Below are positions 48,060 through 60,200 of a DNA stretch of 64,000 nucleotides, piece by piece (positions within the stretch are counted from its first letter, which is position 1; each line of letters opens with the position of its first letter). This DNA is from Prostheceraeus crozeri (taxonomy: Eukaryota > Platyhelminthes > Polycladida > Euryleptidae), in NCBI GenBank assembly GCA_907163375.1, contig CAJQUW010000896.1, positions 310,001 through 374,000 of the forward strand, given 5' to 3'. The translations under genes and the position numbers were made by a program. The notes beneath the pieces were generated by a model. The model had not been told where the DNA came from. It did no database searches and saw only the letters and a list, made by a program, of their open reading frames with translations.

Positions 48060-48440
48060 TCATCATCTTCTTCGGTAGGTATTTCTCCAATTTGATTGAT
48101 CACTGGTGTCCTCCTTCAGTTGTGTTCCACGTAAATCTTCGTTAATGGTGTCCTTCCATCGTTTGGGCATCCTGCTTGGCACTTCCAGCTGCATTGCGGC
48201 TTGCACAACTGAGCCTTTCGGAGCACGCGCAACGTGTCCAAACCAGCGGAGCCTGTTCTCGCCTGTTCAAGCTGTCATCTTTCATCTGATTGACCTGGGT
48301 TAAGCAAATTGACGCCTTTTATCTCCTTCCGGTATCTTAACTTCTCTTCTTGGAATACCACCTGCCTATCCTGCCATACAGTCTGTGGCCATCGCGCGCT
48401 TGACACCCTCTTTGCAGGAATGTCTAAATATTGCTTTAAA
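48060..48440 (-). pseudogene. RTE-like LINE, C-terminal tail
   Basis: Minus-strand reading: LVWTRCA-type frame changes around LRWFGHVARAPKGSVVQAAM, then LEVPSRMPKRWKDTINEDLR and EDTSDQSNWRNTYRR. This is the standard tail (RW.GHV.R...GSVV..AM.LEV.G.RP..RW.DT..EDL...L...DA.DR..WR). It lies 5' of the RT fragment at 47720-48015 on the same strand, the reverse of the order within one element, so two copies sit head to tail. Confidence 0.7.
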
Positions 48441-48659
48441 TGTAAATTCATAAAATGAAATGTAGTTAATTCTCTCTACGAATGAATTATGGGTGATGGC
48501 GTTTTGCTCCACACATCACTTATTTATCCACACAGGCAGTATTCACATGCTGTGCACTTGCAGTTGAATCAGTAATGAAGATGAACAAGACTGAAACGAT
48601 AATAAGTGGTTTTAGAAAAAAGCAAGGCAACCTGTCCGTCAAAGCGACTAGATCCATGA

Positions 48660-49230
48660 GTTGTATTTAGACTCATCATTCGGTATATCAATAAGTCAGC
48701 TCCCTGCCGTTTGTGAAGGATGCGGTGAAAAGGATTGATAATTCAGCGGCATAATGAGATAAGAGATCTGATCGGAGACTTAGCTGCAATGGCATATGGA
48801 GAACGAAATGTCACCAAAGAGCCAAACATCACAGAGAGACTTCAGAACTCGACAGTGAAGAGGAAGGATTACGGGCAGACATCATGGTGAGAGGAGTGTG
48901 GGCACCACAGTCTCCGACGCTGTTAGATATACAGGTTGTCAATCTTGACGCCGAATCGTACGATGGTCGCATTCCAACTCAAATTTTGACTATACTGCAC
49001 GAAAACGAAAAATGGCGAAATATAAAGATGCATGTACTCACCGCAGAAGTGATTTTACCCCGCTAATCCTCTCCTGTGAAGGATTATATGGTACACAAGC
49101 CAAGCATTTCTTCAAGGCTCTGTTCCATAAACTTGATGACAAGTGGGAGCATTTCATGGTCAATCGACCGACAACACTCTTTGTGCATACAATCATCATG
49201 TTTGCATTAATAAGGGCAACTTGTTCGTAA
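48660..49230 (+). pseudogene. Retroelement-associated C-terminal domain, broken
   Basis: Blocks in order: VCEGCGEKD, RDLIGDLAAMAYGERNVTKE, LRADIMVRGVWAPQSPTLLD then IQVVNLDAESYDGR, ENEKWRNIKMH, and a later block with RRSDFTPLILSCEGLYGTQA. I recognise this order (RH...RD..GDLA..A.GERNV..EP; AD..VRG.WQPQ..TLFDIRVVDTDA.SY; EKEKKRKY; FTP.V.S.DG..G.EA) from predicted mobile-element proteins of many marine invertebrates, where it commonly accompanies a reverse transcriptase. D, D and K positions recall a PD-(D/E)XK nuclease. I cannot assign the element family. The copy is broken. Confidence 0.6.
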
Positions 49231-49234
49231 ATAT

Positions 49235-50815
49235 GCCATTGTTTCGTACATCAATATAAGTCTTAATGAGTCCAATATATAAGTCAATGAAAATATCTTG
49301 GTTAGCACTAAAAATTTCTATTGATTTTTTACTAATTGCTATTTAATATTATTAAGTACCGTACTATCTTTATTAGTACTAATCCAAGAAGGTCATTACT
49401 TAGCGATGAATAATTCGTTGTATTGTTTTACACTATATCAGATTTGTTTTCAAATTCCATTTTTCGGAAAGGTTGTATTTTTGTGTTGTGCAATTTCCTA
49501 TTCATTGAACACTAATATCATTTTGAAATAACACGATCTTGGTCGCGATCTGCTTCTTGTGAATTCATTCTTCTCTGCTTGTAGGCGGAACTTTGCAATA
49601 AATAATCTATAAATTAGCACACTTTAATAGAATGCATAATCACGTGAGGGGAAGTGCAGAAAGCTTCTTGACTACTCTAATTATGACTTAATCTATAACT
49701 AACCCTGCATTCAATCTTTTCTAAATAGATGTGCATTTTCCGATAGCGAAATGATTTTATTCTTTTTACTTTGATCAAAAAAGGAGACTAATGCATTACT
49801 CAGGGACAATTAGTATAGAATGGCAGACATCAATTCTGAGAAATTGTTTATCCGCATAGGACATGGGATGTCCTGGTAGTTGGGGAATCCTGTCTGTGTA
49901 ACAACGTTTATGTTGTTTAATAAATGGCAGTCTATTAACTAATGTAATTGACAAAATTCCTAAAATTAAGAAATCAAGTTATTACATGAATATGTAGATG
50001 AATAGGGCATCAGGAAAGGGACGTGAAAACAAGAAACAATATTTTTTGCTGAAAATCGTATTTTCGAAATGGCTACTTTTCTGGCAATTAATTGTACCTT
50101 CACTTTCGCAGACACTACAACGTTTATGTGGTTTGTAAAACATTCCTCAAAGAAAGAAACCGAAATTACACCGGGCATCGAAGTCGCTGAAAATTGAAAT
50201 CGCAGTTTACGAAATCTCAGTAGACTTCGAGTACAGAAATAAAAATAAAGGAAAAGTTCATTTTCTAAAAATGCGGACACCGATTCAGAAAGCCGTTTGT
50301 TTTGTTTATCTAGGTAAATTGCGACATTATGTTTCTTGAATTCTAATCTCGTGCGGATCCATAAAATAGCATTCAAGTAGGTAATAGTCTAGTAATTATT
50401 TTCTGTTACTTTCACATTTCATGCAAGCCATAATGGCGGGAGATAATGTTTGTATCATCTATTCATATCAAGTGATATTTTTCGTGAATTATTACTTCAT
50501 ACGGAGATGAAGCTCTGAATCAGATGACATCTGTCCTGTCCATCAACTGACAGAAGTTTGGATAGTTACAAGTTTGAGAGATACATCACATCGCCTTAGA
50601 TCCTATATAGCCTTCGTGCTTAACATTTGAAGAGGACCACATGTATGATGGACAAATAGGGGCTAGGCCCAGCCCCACCTATGAAGCGCTAAGTGGGTCA
50701 ATAAATTGACTAGTGGGGAACCTGTAGTACGACCACCTGCCGTCCAAAGGGCAAATCATAGGTGATACTAAATATATGTTAAATTATTAAAGTAATGTTC
50801 AATATGTAAGACTCG
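49235..50815. other. No gene recognised
   Basis: AT-rich. A minus-strand frame at 49966-50376 (136 codons) has no recognised domain, signal peptide or splice support and is near the chance length limit. Confidence 0.5.
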
Positions 50816-50817
50816 TT

Positions 50818-50949
50818 ATGCTTCTAGTCACAGAAGTTCAGTTCCAGACAAGAGGCGTTAGGTTAAATGAAATTGATGCTGAAATGGTAGAGAAAGTTTG
50901 CAACACTCATGGATTACGAAGAAATAAACAAGTTGTGGTTTGTGAGTGA
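50818..50949 (+). other. Short open frame beside the foldback element
   Basis: An ATG-initiated 43-codon frame includes VTEVQFQTRGVRLNEIDAEM and THGLRRNKQVVVCE before a TGA. It looks protein-like and ends exactly where the foldback duplication begins, so the insertion may have cut into an older coding sequence. No family is recognised. Confidence 0.18.
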
Positions 50950-50956
50950 AATATAT

Positions 50957-51873
50957 GGGGTCGTCTCATAACAGCGAATCTCAATATAGCGAAGTGTCAA
51001 AATAGCGAATCTCAAAATAGCGAAAACGTGTTGCATAATCTTAAGAAGTCTCGAGAAGTTATGTTTGCTTGATTAATGGATAACTTAAATGACTATATCA
51101 TCACTATCGTTTATTTATTTAATTTTGTACAATAACAGAATAATTGTGAAAAGGAAACCGATAGGTCTTAGGAAATTGTTGCCATATAACTTATGGGTTG
51201 TATTGTTCTATATCCTAGCATCTTTTAAATGTCTCAACAATAAACAATAAAGTAAAAGTAACAATTGATTCAGTTTTGGTATTCATGAAATTAATTTTCC
51301 AAATAATTCGAATAACCAACATGCAATGTTAAACATTTTAGCCATAACTTTTGAAATAACTTCTTATATTATATATTTAATGCAATATATTAGAAGTAAG
51401 GAAAAATACGAAACTCGCTTCTAACAATGGCATATTTTAACGATGGAGCAAGTGAGAAGTCAAAGAGGAGTCATTAACATTATCAAAAATGGATATAGAT
51501 ATCGTTGCACAAAATCTAGACCGATTACGCGATTAATACATTTCAAATGAACTCAGTCGCCAAGCTCATGCCAAGGCTATCTCGTACATAATGGGTTTTT
51601 AGAAAATATTCATATACAAAGATTTCATATACATTGTATAAGGTACATGTATATGAGAAAATTTATATCCTTTTCAGTGGCATAGATGATGGGTATTATT
51701 TACTAATCCAATTACCTTTAGTAAACTAAATAAACATGATTTCTCGTGGACTTCTTAAGATTATGCAATACGTTTTCGCTATTTTGACATTCGCTATTAT
51801 GAGATTTCGCTATTTTAAGATTCGCTATTCTGATACTTCGCTGTTTTGAGATTCGCTACTATGAGACTGAGCC
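50957..51873. mobile_element. Foldback-type transposon with tandem-repeat inverted ends
   Basis: Flanked by the 8-bp direct repeat AAATATAT (50949-50956, 51874-51881). The ends are inverted: GGGGTCGTCTCATAACAGCG on the left and GGCTCAGTCTCATAGTAGCG in complement on the right. Each arm is built of tandem 15-16-bp units of the form AATCTCAAAATAGCGA, about four on the left and six on the right, then AAAACGT.TTGCATAATCTT and AAGAAGTC. The middle is AT-rich and non-coding. The design recalls Drosophila FB foldback elements. An 8-bp duplication fits hAT, P or Merlin families; I cannot choose. Confidence 0.85.
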
Positions 51874-51884
51874 AAATATATTGC

Positions 51885-52990
51885 CTGCTTTTCAAGTAAG
51901 CTGACATGATTACATGACAACTTCGTGATTTCGTGACTTCATTCAACAGAGGTAGGCATGAAGCAATACCAAATATTGGAAAAGCTGAGCATGATCATAG
52001 AATTTTTCGAACCACCTTCATAAAAGATGAAGGTATTTTCAAATGATGTGCAACATTATACAATATATAGGTCTACGACAAATACTTTGCCAAAGATTAT
52101 ATGTGTGAAACTAGTCCTTCACCTAGTTCCACAGGCAAGCCAGGTAAAGTTAATTATTTTTAATTACAAAATTATGGGCGATTGAAAATTACAAATGCCA
52201 AGTACAAAGATCGACACTGGCATGTTACATTCCAGGTTCGTCAGCAGGAAAACCAACCAGTTTTACATTTCCTGTCCTTTCATTTCTTGCACATGCATGT
52301 CCTGGCTGGCGGACCCCCATTGTAGAACATCGGACCGTGCAACACCTAATACACACAATGATCGAAAACCTTTTTACAAGCGGTAAATGCCAATTTAAAG
52401 TAACAAATTCATATGTTTACATAAGATATGTGTGTGGTACCACGCCGTAGATATTCAACAAAATAACTCCATTAACAAGAATACTGACATTCTTCTGCGT
52501 CCTTTCAACAACATACTGAAGATGCGAGCAAATACGTATCATACTCAATTAATTAGGTTCGCAAATACATAAATGCCCATCTTTCGGAGGATGAGACTAT
52601 CTAGAAAGCTTAACCACCACGCCACTAGAAAAGGAAAATAGTCCACTTTATTATACACGTGCACTGGGGTTGTCAAAGCAATAAAAAACAATGATTATTT
52701 TAACATCTAAATAGTCGCAGGATATTTGGTTGACTTCTTTCGGCCATGACGTCACTAGAATATATTTTGAGAAGTACATTTTCAAACCGACGATAGTTTA
52801 TTACACACATATCATCAATTCAGCGAGATGTACCGCACAACAGTCTTGCAAGCTTAAGCCTGGTCTCTGTTAAGGAAGACTCCATGAAAACAAATTCACC
52901 ATGTGCTAAAACAGATACCATAGAGCAGATATATTGTAGGTAGACTGTGGACTCAAAAAGCAAGACCTGGGATTAACATTGTGTGAAACA
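51885..52990. other. No gene supported; two weak exon-like blocks
   Basis: Blocks at 51950-52032 (HEAIPNIGKAEHDHRIFRTT) and 52071-52143 (VYDKYFAKDYMCETSPSPSS) have AG and GT borders and look protein-like, but their phases do not join. The rest shows nothing. Confidence 0.3.
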
Positions 52991-52999
52991 GGAGGCTCA

Positions 53000-53490
53000 G
53001 AGTTGGCGGTGAGGCAAGAGTTAGAGCTGCTCGGATAAATGGAGAGAAGTGAGCGTGGAGTAATTGAAAGTGAGGATCTACAAGACCGTCATGACACCAC
53101 CACCTATGTATGAAGCGGAAGTGTGGGAGATGAGGAAGGATGGGATGATGCTGGAGACAGCAGAAATGAAAATGCTGAGACGTTGAAGTGTTACGTTGAG
53201 AAACAGACTGACCAGCGAACAGATCCGAAGGGAGTTTGGAGTGGCCAGCATCTTCGACAAGACAATAAGCAACACGCTTGAGATGACATAGTCACTTTAC
53301 ACGGATAGAAGTTGACAATCCGATGAAAGCGATGAAGGAAATGGAGGTGAAAGGAACCCGAAGGGGAGGACATCCGTGCAGGCGGTGGCGTGACATCATC
53401 CAGCAAGATGTGACCAAAATTGGACTCGAGGAGAGAGATGCCAACCACAGAGGACTTTGGAGAAGCATAGCCCCGATCGGATAACTAGCT
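53000..53490 (+). pseudogene. RTE-like LINE, RT tail fragment
   Basis: Plus-strand pieces: KVRIYKTVMTPPPMYEAEVW, EMRKDGMMLETAEMKMLRR, VTLRNRLTSEQIRREFGVAS and DKTISNTLE. After frame changes the EVEG-R-RPRGRP-RRRW pattern appears as MEVKGTRRGGHPCRRWRD, then DVTKIGLEERDANHRGLWR. The order matches the RTE-type tail (VYKTV..P.L.YG.E.W..RK....LE..EM.MLR). Stops and shifts show decay. Confidence 0.75.
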
Positions 53491-53494
53491 GGAA

Positions 53495-55121
53495 CAGGAG
53501 GAGGAAGAAGTAGTATCGACTCATAAAAAAATGTCAGCAAACAGTGAAAATTTGTACATCAAAGGATTCAGTTTTTTCTGGAGATGACGTTCCTGTGGTC
53601 CAAAAAATTTTAACAATTTTTAAAAAGCCAAATTTTTGCAAAAAATTCCTGTGTTAATACACTAGCGATTTGGTACTTCAGATTTCAATATATAAGTAGT
53701 ATGAAACTTATTAGATATCAAAAAGCTGAAAATTTAGTAAAAAATCTTGATTAAACGGAAATAAGGCTAATTATCAAGGAAATTTCGAGAACTGCATTCT
53801 CCTATGTATGTCCTCATAGAAAAAGACTTCGAGTCTACCTTCGAGTTTGTTGACTTCGAAATCATTAACTAGCAGAATGAATTATCACTGTATAGAGTCA
53901 TAGAGTTGTAGACGGTTAGAATCATAATACTCCATGCCTTTAGAATTCAGCCGTATCTATGTGATATTACATTATTATATATGATTAAATAGCTATATAT
54001 TTTCATCATATGATATAATTTAAGCGTGATTATGATAATTTACTCTTGCACATTCACATTGGGGATTTGATTAATACTGACTTGCCTCTCTTTCTAATAT
54101 ATTTTCTCTATCACAAATGCGCAAGAAAGGGGCTACAATCACCTCCTATGGGAAGGCCTATGATCTGTTTTGTCAAAGCAAGTAGGCCTACCGTGTTAGA
54201 TGCAATGCAAGCTATAAAACCATTTTGTTCAATCAGTAAATTTCATAATTCTTAGGTAGCAGGCGTATGGAAAGCAGCATCAACTTTAGGACAATTATCT
54301 AAAATTAAAGTCTTAGGCCACAGCCACACTGCGAGCTTTTCCAAGCGTTTCCGAGAAAGGCGTTTTGCTGCAGAGAATATAAAGTCATCATTACAGCAGT
54401 TGTAGATTGCCAAACAGCGAGCATAGAAAGCTTCAGAACATTTTGCTTGCTCGGGAAGTTCATTTTTGTTTTGGGCTGCTTTCAGTGTGCCCGACGCCTG
54501 ACAGCAAAGTATATCTTAGCCTTCAAACTTTCACTGCCATCATTTCATTTCTATATTGATCATGACAATTATGCAGCAAAATTTGCAAATCCACTTTTGC
54601 AACGAAAAAATCTTTTTACTTGGAACTGAACGTTGAGCAAACTTTGTCATTCAATCTTGTTTAAAACAACTAGCTCTGAAATGTAGACTGCCAACTAACT
54701 GCCATCACAGTGTGCTATCAGTTTCACCCATTGGTTCCACTCCATGCATCACCCTGAACAGATCATTATTTTGTATTATTCTAAATAAATTCGCTCTTAT
54801 ACGAATGTTTACAGTCGATTTCAATAACTAAAGATGCGGATCCTTCTTCTTTAATGCTCACAAAGCTGATTAACTGCCGCCTTTATTCTTCGTAAAAAGG
54901 CGAATATTCTCAACAGTATCGATTAATTTAACATGAATTCACCAACAATTTTGATCCTCTTCTGAGTTTGGGATCAATTTAGTTTCGAATCGTCAAGAGC
55001 TGTTGTCGTTATTTCACATTAAATTTTCATCTCTACCGGTATATTCTGCATTCTCAACAAAACTGCAACCCTCTCTTTTGAGAAATGAACATTGAGAAAA
55101 TAAACACTCTTTCCTCTTCAG
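53495..55121. other. No gene recognised (possible first intron of prohormone-4-like gene)
   Basis: AT-rich. If the microexon at 55122 is real, this lies within the intron that separates it from the unseen signal-peptide exon. Confidence 0.4.
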
Positions 55122-55160
55122 ATGTCGCCAATTTCTTCCAAAGATATGTGCGCAACAAGG
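55122..55160 (+). CDS. Candidate 39-nt microexon of prohormone-4-like gene (IDLSRF-like region)
   Basis: A strong acceptor (CACTCTTTCCTCTTCAG) precedes 55122 and a GTATGA donor follows 55160. Read in phase 1, it gives (D)VANFFQRYVRNK and ends with one base that completes GAT (Asp) with the LDLa exon at 56286. It would place DVANFFQRYVRNKD just before the LDL-A module. In arthropod prohormone-4 the IDLSRFYGHFN peptide and a KR site sit in that position, and the patterns align loosely (D-[LV]-[SA]-x-F-[YF]-x-x-[FY]). Phase and position support it; the sequence match alone is weak. A cryptic exon-like match is the alternative. Confidence 0.42.
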
Positions 55161-56285
55161 GTATGAAACAGGATTTCGGCGATAGCGAATGTAAGTAAAC
55201 ATGGTAGGTTTGGATGAAATGTGTCTCATATTTTTTAAGAAAGAAGTACTACAGATTGAAAAGATATGCTCAGAAATATCACATGAACACAACAACAAAT
55301 TCAAATTGAATATGCACTAATTGATATTTTATTAATTAATAGGGAACAAAACTTTTTCATCTTTAAGTACAGATAAGTGTTGCAATATGTACACTGTATT
55401 CAGTTGTCTAAAATTTAATATTTCGTATTAATGTGCTGCAGGTCATCAGGTTTGGTTAATTTAATAAACATGAAATGCTTAGAAATATCAGGGCTATGTG
55501 ATCATGCTGATATTCGCTATGATGCTGCGTAAGTAGTATCATGTGAATTTGTCCGTAATTAGTCCTCTTATTCCGTCTCATTTAAAATAAATATTCAAAT
55601 ATTCAATCACAAGATATAGATGTAATGGATGTTATAAGGCATCGCAATTGTAATCATTACCGAATATTGACCAATGCACGTATGTTTAAATGCTATTTAT
55701 GGCGTTATTCCATATACATGTAATTCTAAGTCGCAATTATGTAGTGAACTATGGAATAACTGTGAATATGCCCCGATGGCATTTATAATACATGTCAATC
55801 ATGAGCTTCACATTTATTGGATATCATGTACTTTCATTAAAAAATCCCAAAGCACCACATTTAACGATAATGTATTCCTGCGACACTTAGATAATGATAC
55901 ATCATAGATATCAGTCTTAACACTAAGAACATCTTCGTCCATACACTTCATGTACTCGTCTCCTTCGGACATTTTACGACGTGTAAAGCTTAAGACTAAA
56001 CGCATCAGGTAAACACGCAACTGTAAGCGTGCATGTACAAATCAGACGTTGTCCTGTCCTCATGTACGAGTATAATGATAGTGAATAAACTATACTAAGA
56101 TGTTCAAAATGGATTGTGTGCCATTACGATCAAATGGATCATCTTTGTAATAGGTTCTTAAGGTTTGCAATCAAAACGTGCTACGTGCCTGCATTGCAAA
56201 TAAACAATGCCAATGAATCAATAAATAGCAATTTTTGTAATTTTATTTTTATTCAAATTCAGCTTGCTCAAACTTATTATTGCAG

Positions 56286-56438
56286 ATGGCGATGAAGAAG
56301 GTACCGCAAATAAATGTCCAGAAATTTCTCCATGGCCATGTAAAACTAAAGGTCACTGTTTAGCTTTTGATTTTATCTGTGATGGAGTTACGCAATGCCC
56401 CGACAAATACGATGAAGATGGAGCTCTTTGTACAGCAA
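56286..56438 (+). CDS. Prohormone-4-like precursor, LDL-receptor class A exon
   Basis: Bounded by an acceptor (TTATTATTGCAG) and a GTAAGT donor; phase 1 at both ends, 153 nt. It encodes GDEEGTANKCPEISPWPCKT then KGHCLAFDFICDGVTQCPDK and YDEDGALCTA. Six cysteines are spaced as in an LDL-A repeat, and CDG..QC.D.YDED gives the acidic calcium-binding end, with Q where D is commonest. Insect prohormone-4 has one LDL-A module in the same place, followed as here by LCTA. The product should be secreted. The signal-peptide exon was not found in the window. Splicing to 57127 gives LCTAKSRPAKDT. Confidence 0.88.
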
Positions 56439-57126
56439 GTAAGTGCCTTCTCGCAAAGTCCAGAAAATTTTTAGGATGTTTTTCTTGCTTCAATTTTTCT
56501 TAAGTGCTATAAAAAAAGACATAACAGCTATAAAAAAAGCATAGACACAAGCTGGAATGATGGAATTTCTACGCAATTTTCACTTGGAAGATACAGGCAT
56601 TTAAAATGGCATCATTGAATGAAGAAACATGGAAGATGTTTAATTTAGTACAACACTGAAGATGACATTGTCCATCAAGTTCCGGTTTTTATCGCTCGTT
56701 GAAAATCAGATTGTGGAATATGTGAGCAAATTGAGCATTGTTCTTGATGTATCAAATAATCTACTTCCTTGATAATATCGCTGTACATGAAAACTCAAAA
56801 TGCTCAAATTGTGCTTGCTTGTACAAAATGCTCGTTTAGTTAAGTAGTAAGGTCTCAAGGATAACCAGTGATGGACACAATTAGAAACACTGGACTTAAA
56901 GTCATTTGGATCCTGCAAGCAGAAGTCAGTGTTGGAATTCACGGACTTAAGTTATTGAGATCATTTGCAAAATCCATATGATGAGAGGATTATCAAAAAC
57001 TTTCATTGTCAAATATTTACAGGCTTCAAGAATTCAAAGACTTGATATTCCTCTGAATTTAGGAGATTATGACATGATATTAATCTATGAAATTGATGCG
57101 CTTGAACACTACACATTTTTTTGCAG

Positions 57127-57240
57127 AATCTCGACCTGCTAAAGATACTTTACGGAGTTTTATAAGCAAATACAAACATTGGTTCATCCCAGAAATTCTC
57201 GGCAGTAAAAATATCGATCAAATCGCCAGCTTATTGAGTG
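57127..57240 (+). CDS. Prohormone-4-like precursor, middle exon
   Basis: Acceptor (ACATTTTTTTGCAG) and GTGAGT donor; 114 nt, phase 1 at both ends. It encodes SRPAKDTLRSFISKYKHWFI then PEILGSKNIDQIASLLS. The pattern (hydrophobic helix, L-F/L-G, then I-A-L-L-S) corresponds to the region after the LDL-A module in honeybee prohormone-4. Joining to the next exon restores LLSESKTINDF, very close to the bee LSESQTIEDF as I remember it. The exact restoration of reading frame at both borders is strong evidence that this is a real exon. Confidence 0.86.
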
Positions 57241-60200
57241 GTGAGTTCGTCATTATTATTGTCTTGTCCTTTGTAAATGTTAGTATGAATGAATTGTGTT
57301 CTTTATCGAGTAAGAATTACATCGGTGATGAAAATGACAACAAGAAAATTACTTTCTATTCTACAAATGAGTGTGAGCGATTAATCGATAATGTTTTAGC
57401 ATTACAATCTGCTTGACAAAAGCATAGCCATAATTTTTTATTGGGGGCGGCCTCTGTAAATTTATAGAAAAAAGTAAATTCATAATTTAATTTATTTATG
57501 CTAAAGTTACATCAAAAATAGCTTTTTTAGATTCGTTTTTGCTCCATTCGAATAATCAGTATCCAAATAAAACGTTAGCCTCTACCAATCGAAGAAATGT
57601 GCAAAATGGCATGCTATTTTGACGACCGTGTGTCTTATTGGAAACTCGAGAGAGCTTTAAGAAATGTTTTGATTAATGCGCATTAAGTGCTAATTTGTAG
57701 ATAGATGAATTTTTTGCTGCCTCAATCGTTTGATTTTATGCACCTTAATTCTGATAATCTCTCCACGAAATTTTTTTCTTAGTAGGCCTAATCATCTGTC
57801 AAAATTAATTTCTCTTTTAGTCTTACAGTGGGCGGCACTTTCATCAGCTTTACATCATGCATAGAGTCATGTCCTTTTTGCAGTCATGGAATATTTTGTC
57901 ATTTTTGAGCTGTGTCAATTATTACATTGTTCAAATTCTTTAACATATTACCGTGTTAATTTTCTTTGATTTTAAGATTATTTTGACGCAAAAACAAGAG
58001 GGTCCAGATTCAGAACCGACTCTTATGGAAATAAACATGAGTGTTTCAGGTGTATTCACCATCATATGCTCGAAAATGATAACCACAAAACCAATTGCGT
58101 AATTCGGGCGTGAATATGCTATAAATCGTTCAAGTTGAATTCCTTGATGAATAAAGCTTCAGCAAGTTTGATAGCCACGGCTGGATTATTGTACTTGCAC
58201 CTGCATGCCATTGAAATTATTAACGCCGTGTAAATTGTAATGTGCAGTAAAGTGGCAGTGCAGTGCTTCTACGTGTTCATTTAGTCTGTTGACAAAATTC
58301 CGTAGTTTTCCCCAAGATAATTTATAGGTAGCATGAATCACAATAAATAACAAAGATTTTTAACGATAAATTATAATTATCAAATTAATTCTAAAAATAT
58401 CGAAATAATTTTATATTATAGAATACTAACGGTGTTTTTACTTTTTGATGTTTTTCGATAAAAAACTCTCTCATCACTCTATTTTTTTTTTTTATATTTA
58501 AGAAAATAATAATAATAATAATAATAATAGTAATGATTATCTTTATTATTCCACAACAATGATTCAGTAGACATGTATGACAGTAAAAGAGACAAAATAC
58601 AGAGCAAAACACAAGCAAAAATAAGCATGCAGGAATTATAGTACAGGATATCTGGTGAACGGTACTGTGGGGAAGGAAGGATTGAGGGAGTTGAGGGTTG
58701 GAGTGTGAAGGATGTTACGGGGGTAGGATTCCGGAGGATGAAGCACTCTCGAAGGGGGTGAAGAGAGTCATGTGCTATCATCTTGATTAGGGAGCAACAA
58801 CTTCTTTCAAGGAGGGTGTTGTACGTGGGAGTAATGTCAGTACCTATTATGCGAGAGGCTCGCTGTTCAATTGCAGTAATTTTGCATAGAAGGTAGCTAG
58901 GGAGATTGACAAAAACAGGACCGCAGTACAGAAGTATGGAACGAATGGAGGCGAAATAGGCTTGGCGGAGAACAGAATCACTACAGGAGGCACTCTTAAG
59001 GTTCCACAGAATAAAAAGTCTTTGTGAGGCCTGGGCGACGATTTTCTTAACATGCACGTTCCACTTCATGTCGGTGGACACGTGCACGCCTAGCATTTTC
59101 TGGGTTGACACTGACATTAAATGATCGCCATTGGGGAGAGATATGGGACTGATGGATAGTTTGCACTTTGTCACAAAGTTCATGACGGTGCATTTTTTGT
59201 TGTTCAGAGGAAGACCGTTGGCAGCAGACCAAGAGACGATGTTGTCATACTCGATCTGGAGATGGTCGTCGTCAGAGCATCTCAGAAAATGCAAGATGGT
59301 CAGATCATCGGCGTACATGATTGCAGATGAGTTGATCTCGACGACGGAGAAACTGTCAATCGCCATGCAGAACGCCAGCGGACCGATAACACTTCCTTGT
59401 GGGACGCCGGATGGAGCAGGGTAGGGGGGTGGAAAGGCTACCGGAGACTCGGACAAACTGTTTTCTGTTGCAGAGGAAGTTGCTTATCCAGTTGATGACT
59501 AGGTCAGGCAAGACGAATTTCGAGCAGGCGTCTATGATCACACGATGAGGCAACATATCGAACGCCTTCGAAAAGTCAACTGATAACACCCGTACATCCC
59601 CAGATTGTTTGTCCAGGAATCGCAAGATTCGATCATAAAAAAACGAGACATATTCAATGCAGTAACGCAACTTGCAAGTCGCGAAGTGATCCTCAACGGC
59701 TGACTATCATTATTCTGCTTGGGCAAGTGAATTACATTTTGTTGTTGTAGTTATCAGATTTTCTAGTGACATTCTACAGTTGCCATTACATAACGTTGCA
59801 AGCTGAGGCTGCCTACAAATAACTGCTACTTAAGACAATATGACGACGATATAAAGACAATTTTCATTAATGAATAATAAAGGCATCTAATAATAGTGAT
59901 GTAGATTAACAGAGATTACCCTGTCAACGAATATTACAAGTGTATGTGCTGTCTAAAACCTACCTGGCGTATGATTACGTCAATGAAATTCTCGTGCAGA
60001 GATGATCGAAGTTGAAGCACTAAAAAGTTCATCAAGCGTGCATGTAAAATTTATAACTGACGAGAAACTATGACATTTATATCTTGTATGAAGTCAAATA
60101 AACCGTTGAACGAAAGTAATCGTAAAAACGAATGCTCTATCATCTGTCTTTATAGTTCCCATCAAGTCAGCATTAAATAACAATTTCAGTGGTCATCTCA

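Noticed and set aside
49966-50376. 136-codon minus-strand frame
   Set aside because: No domain, signal peptide or homology recognised; near the chance limit.
51950-52143. Two exon-like blocks joined into a gene
   Set aside because: The first ends in phase 1 and the second begins in phase 0, so they cannot be spliced directly; no family recognised.
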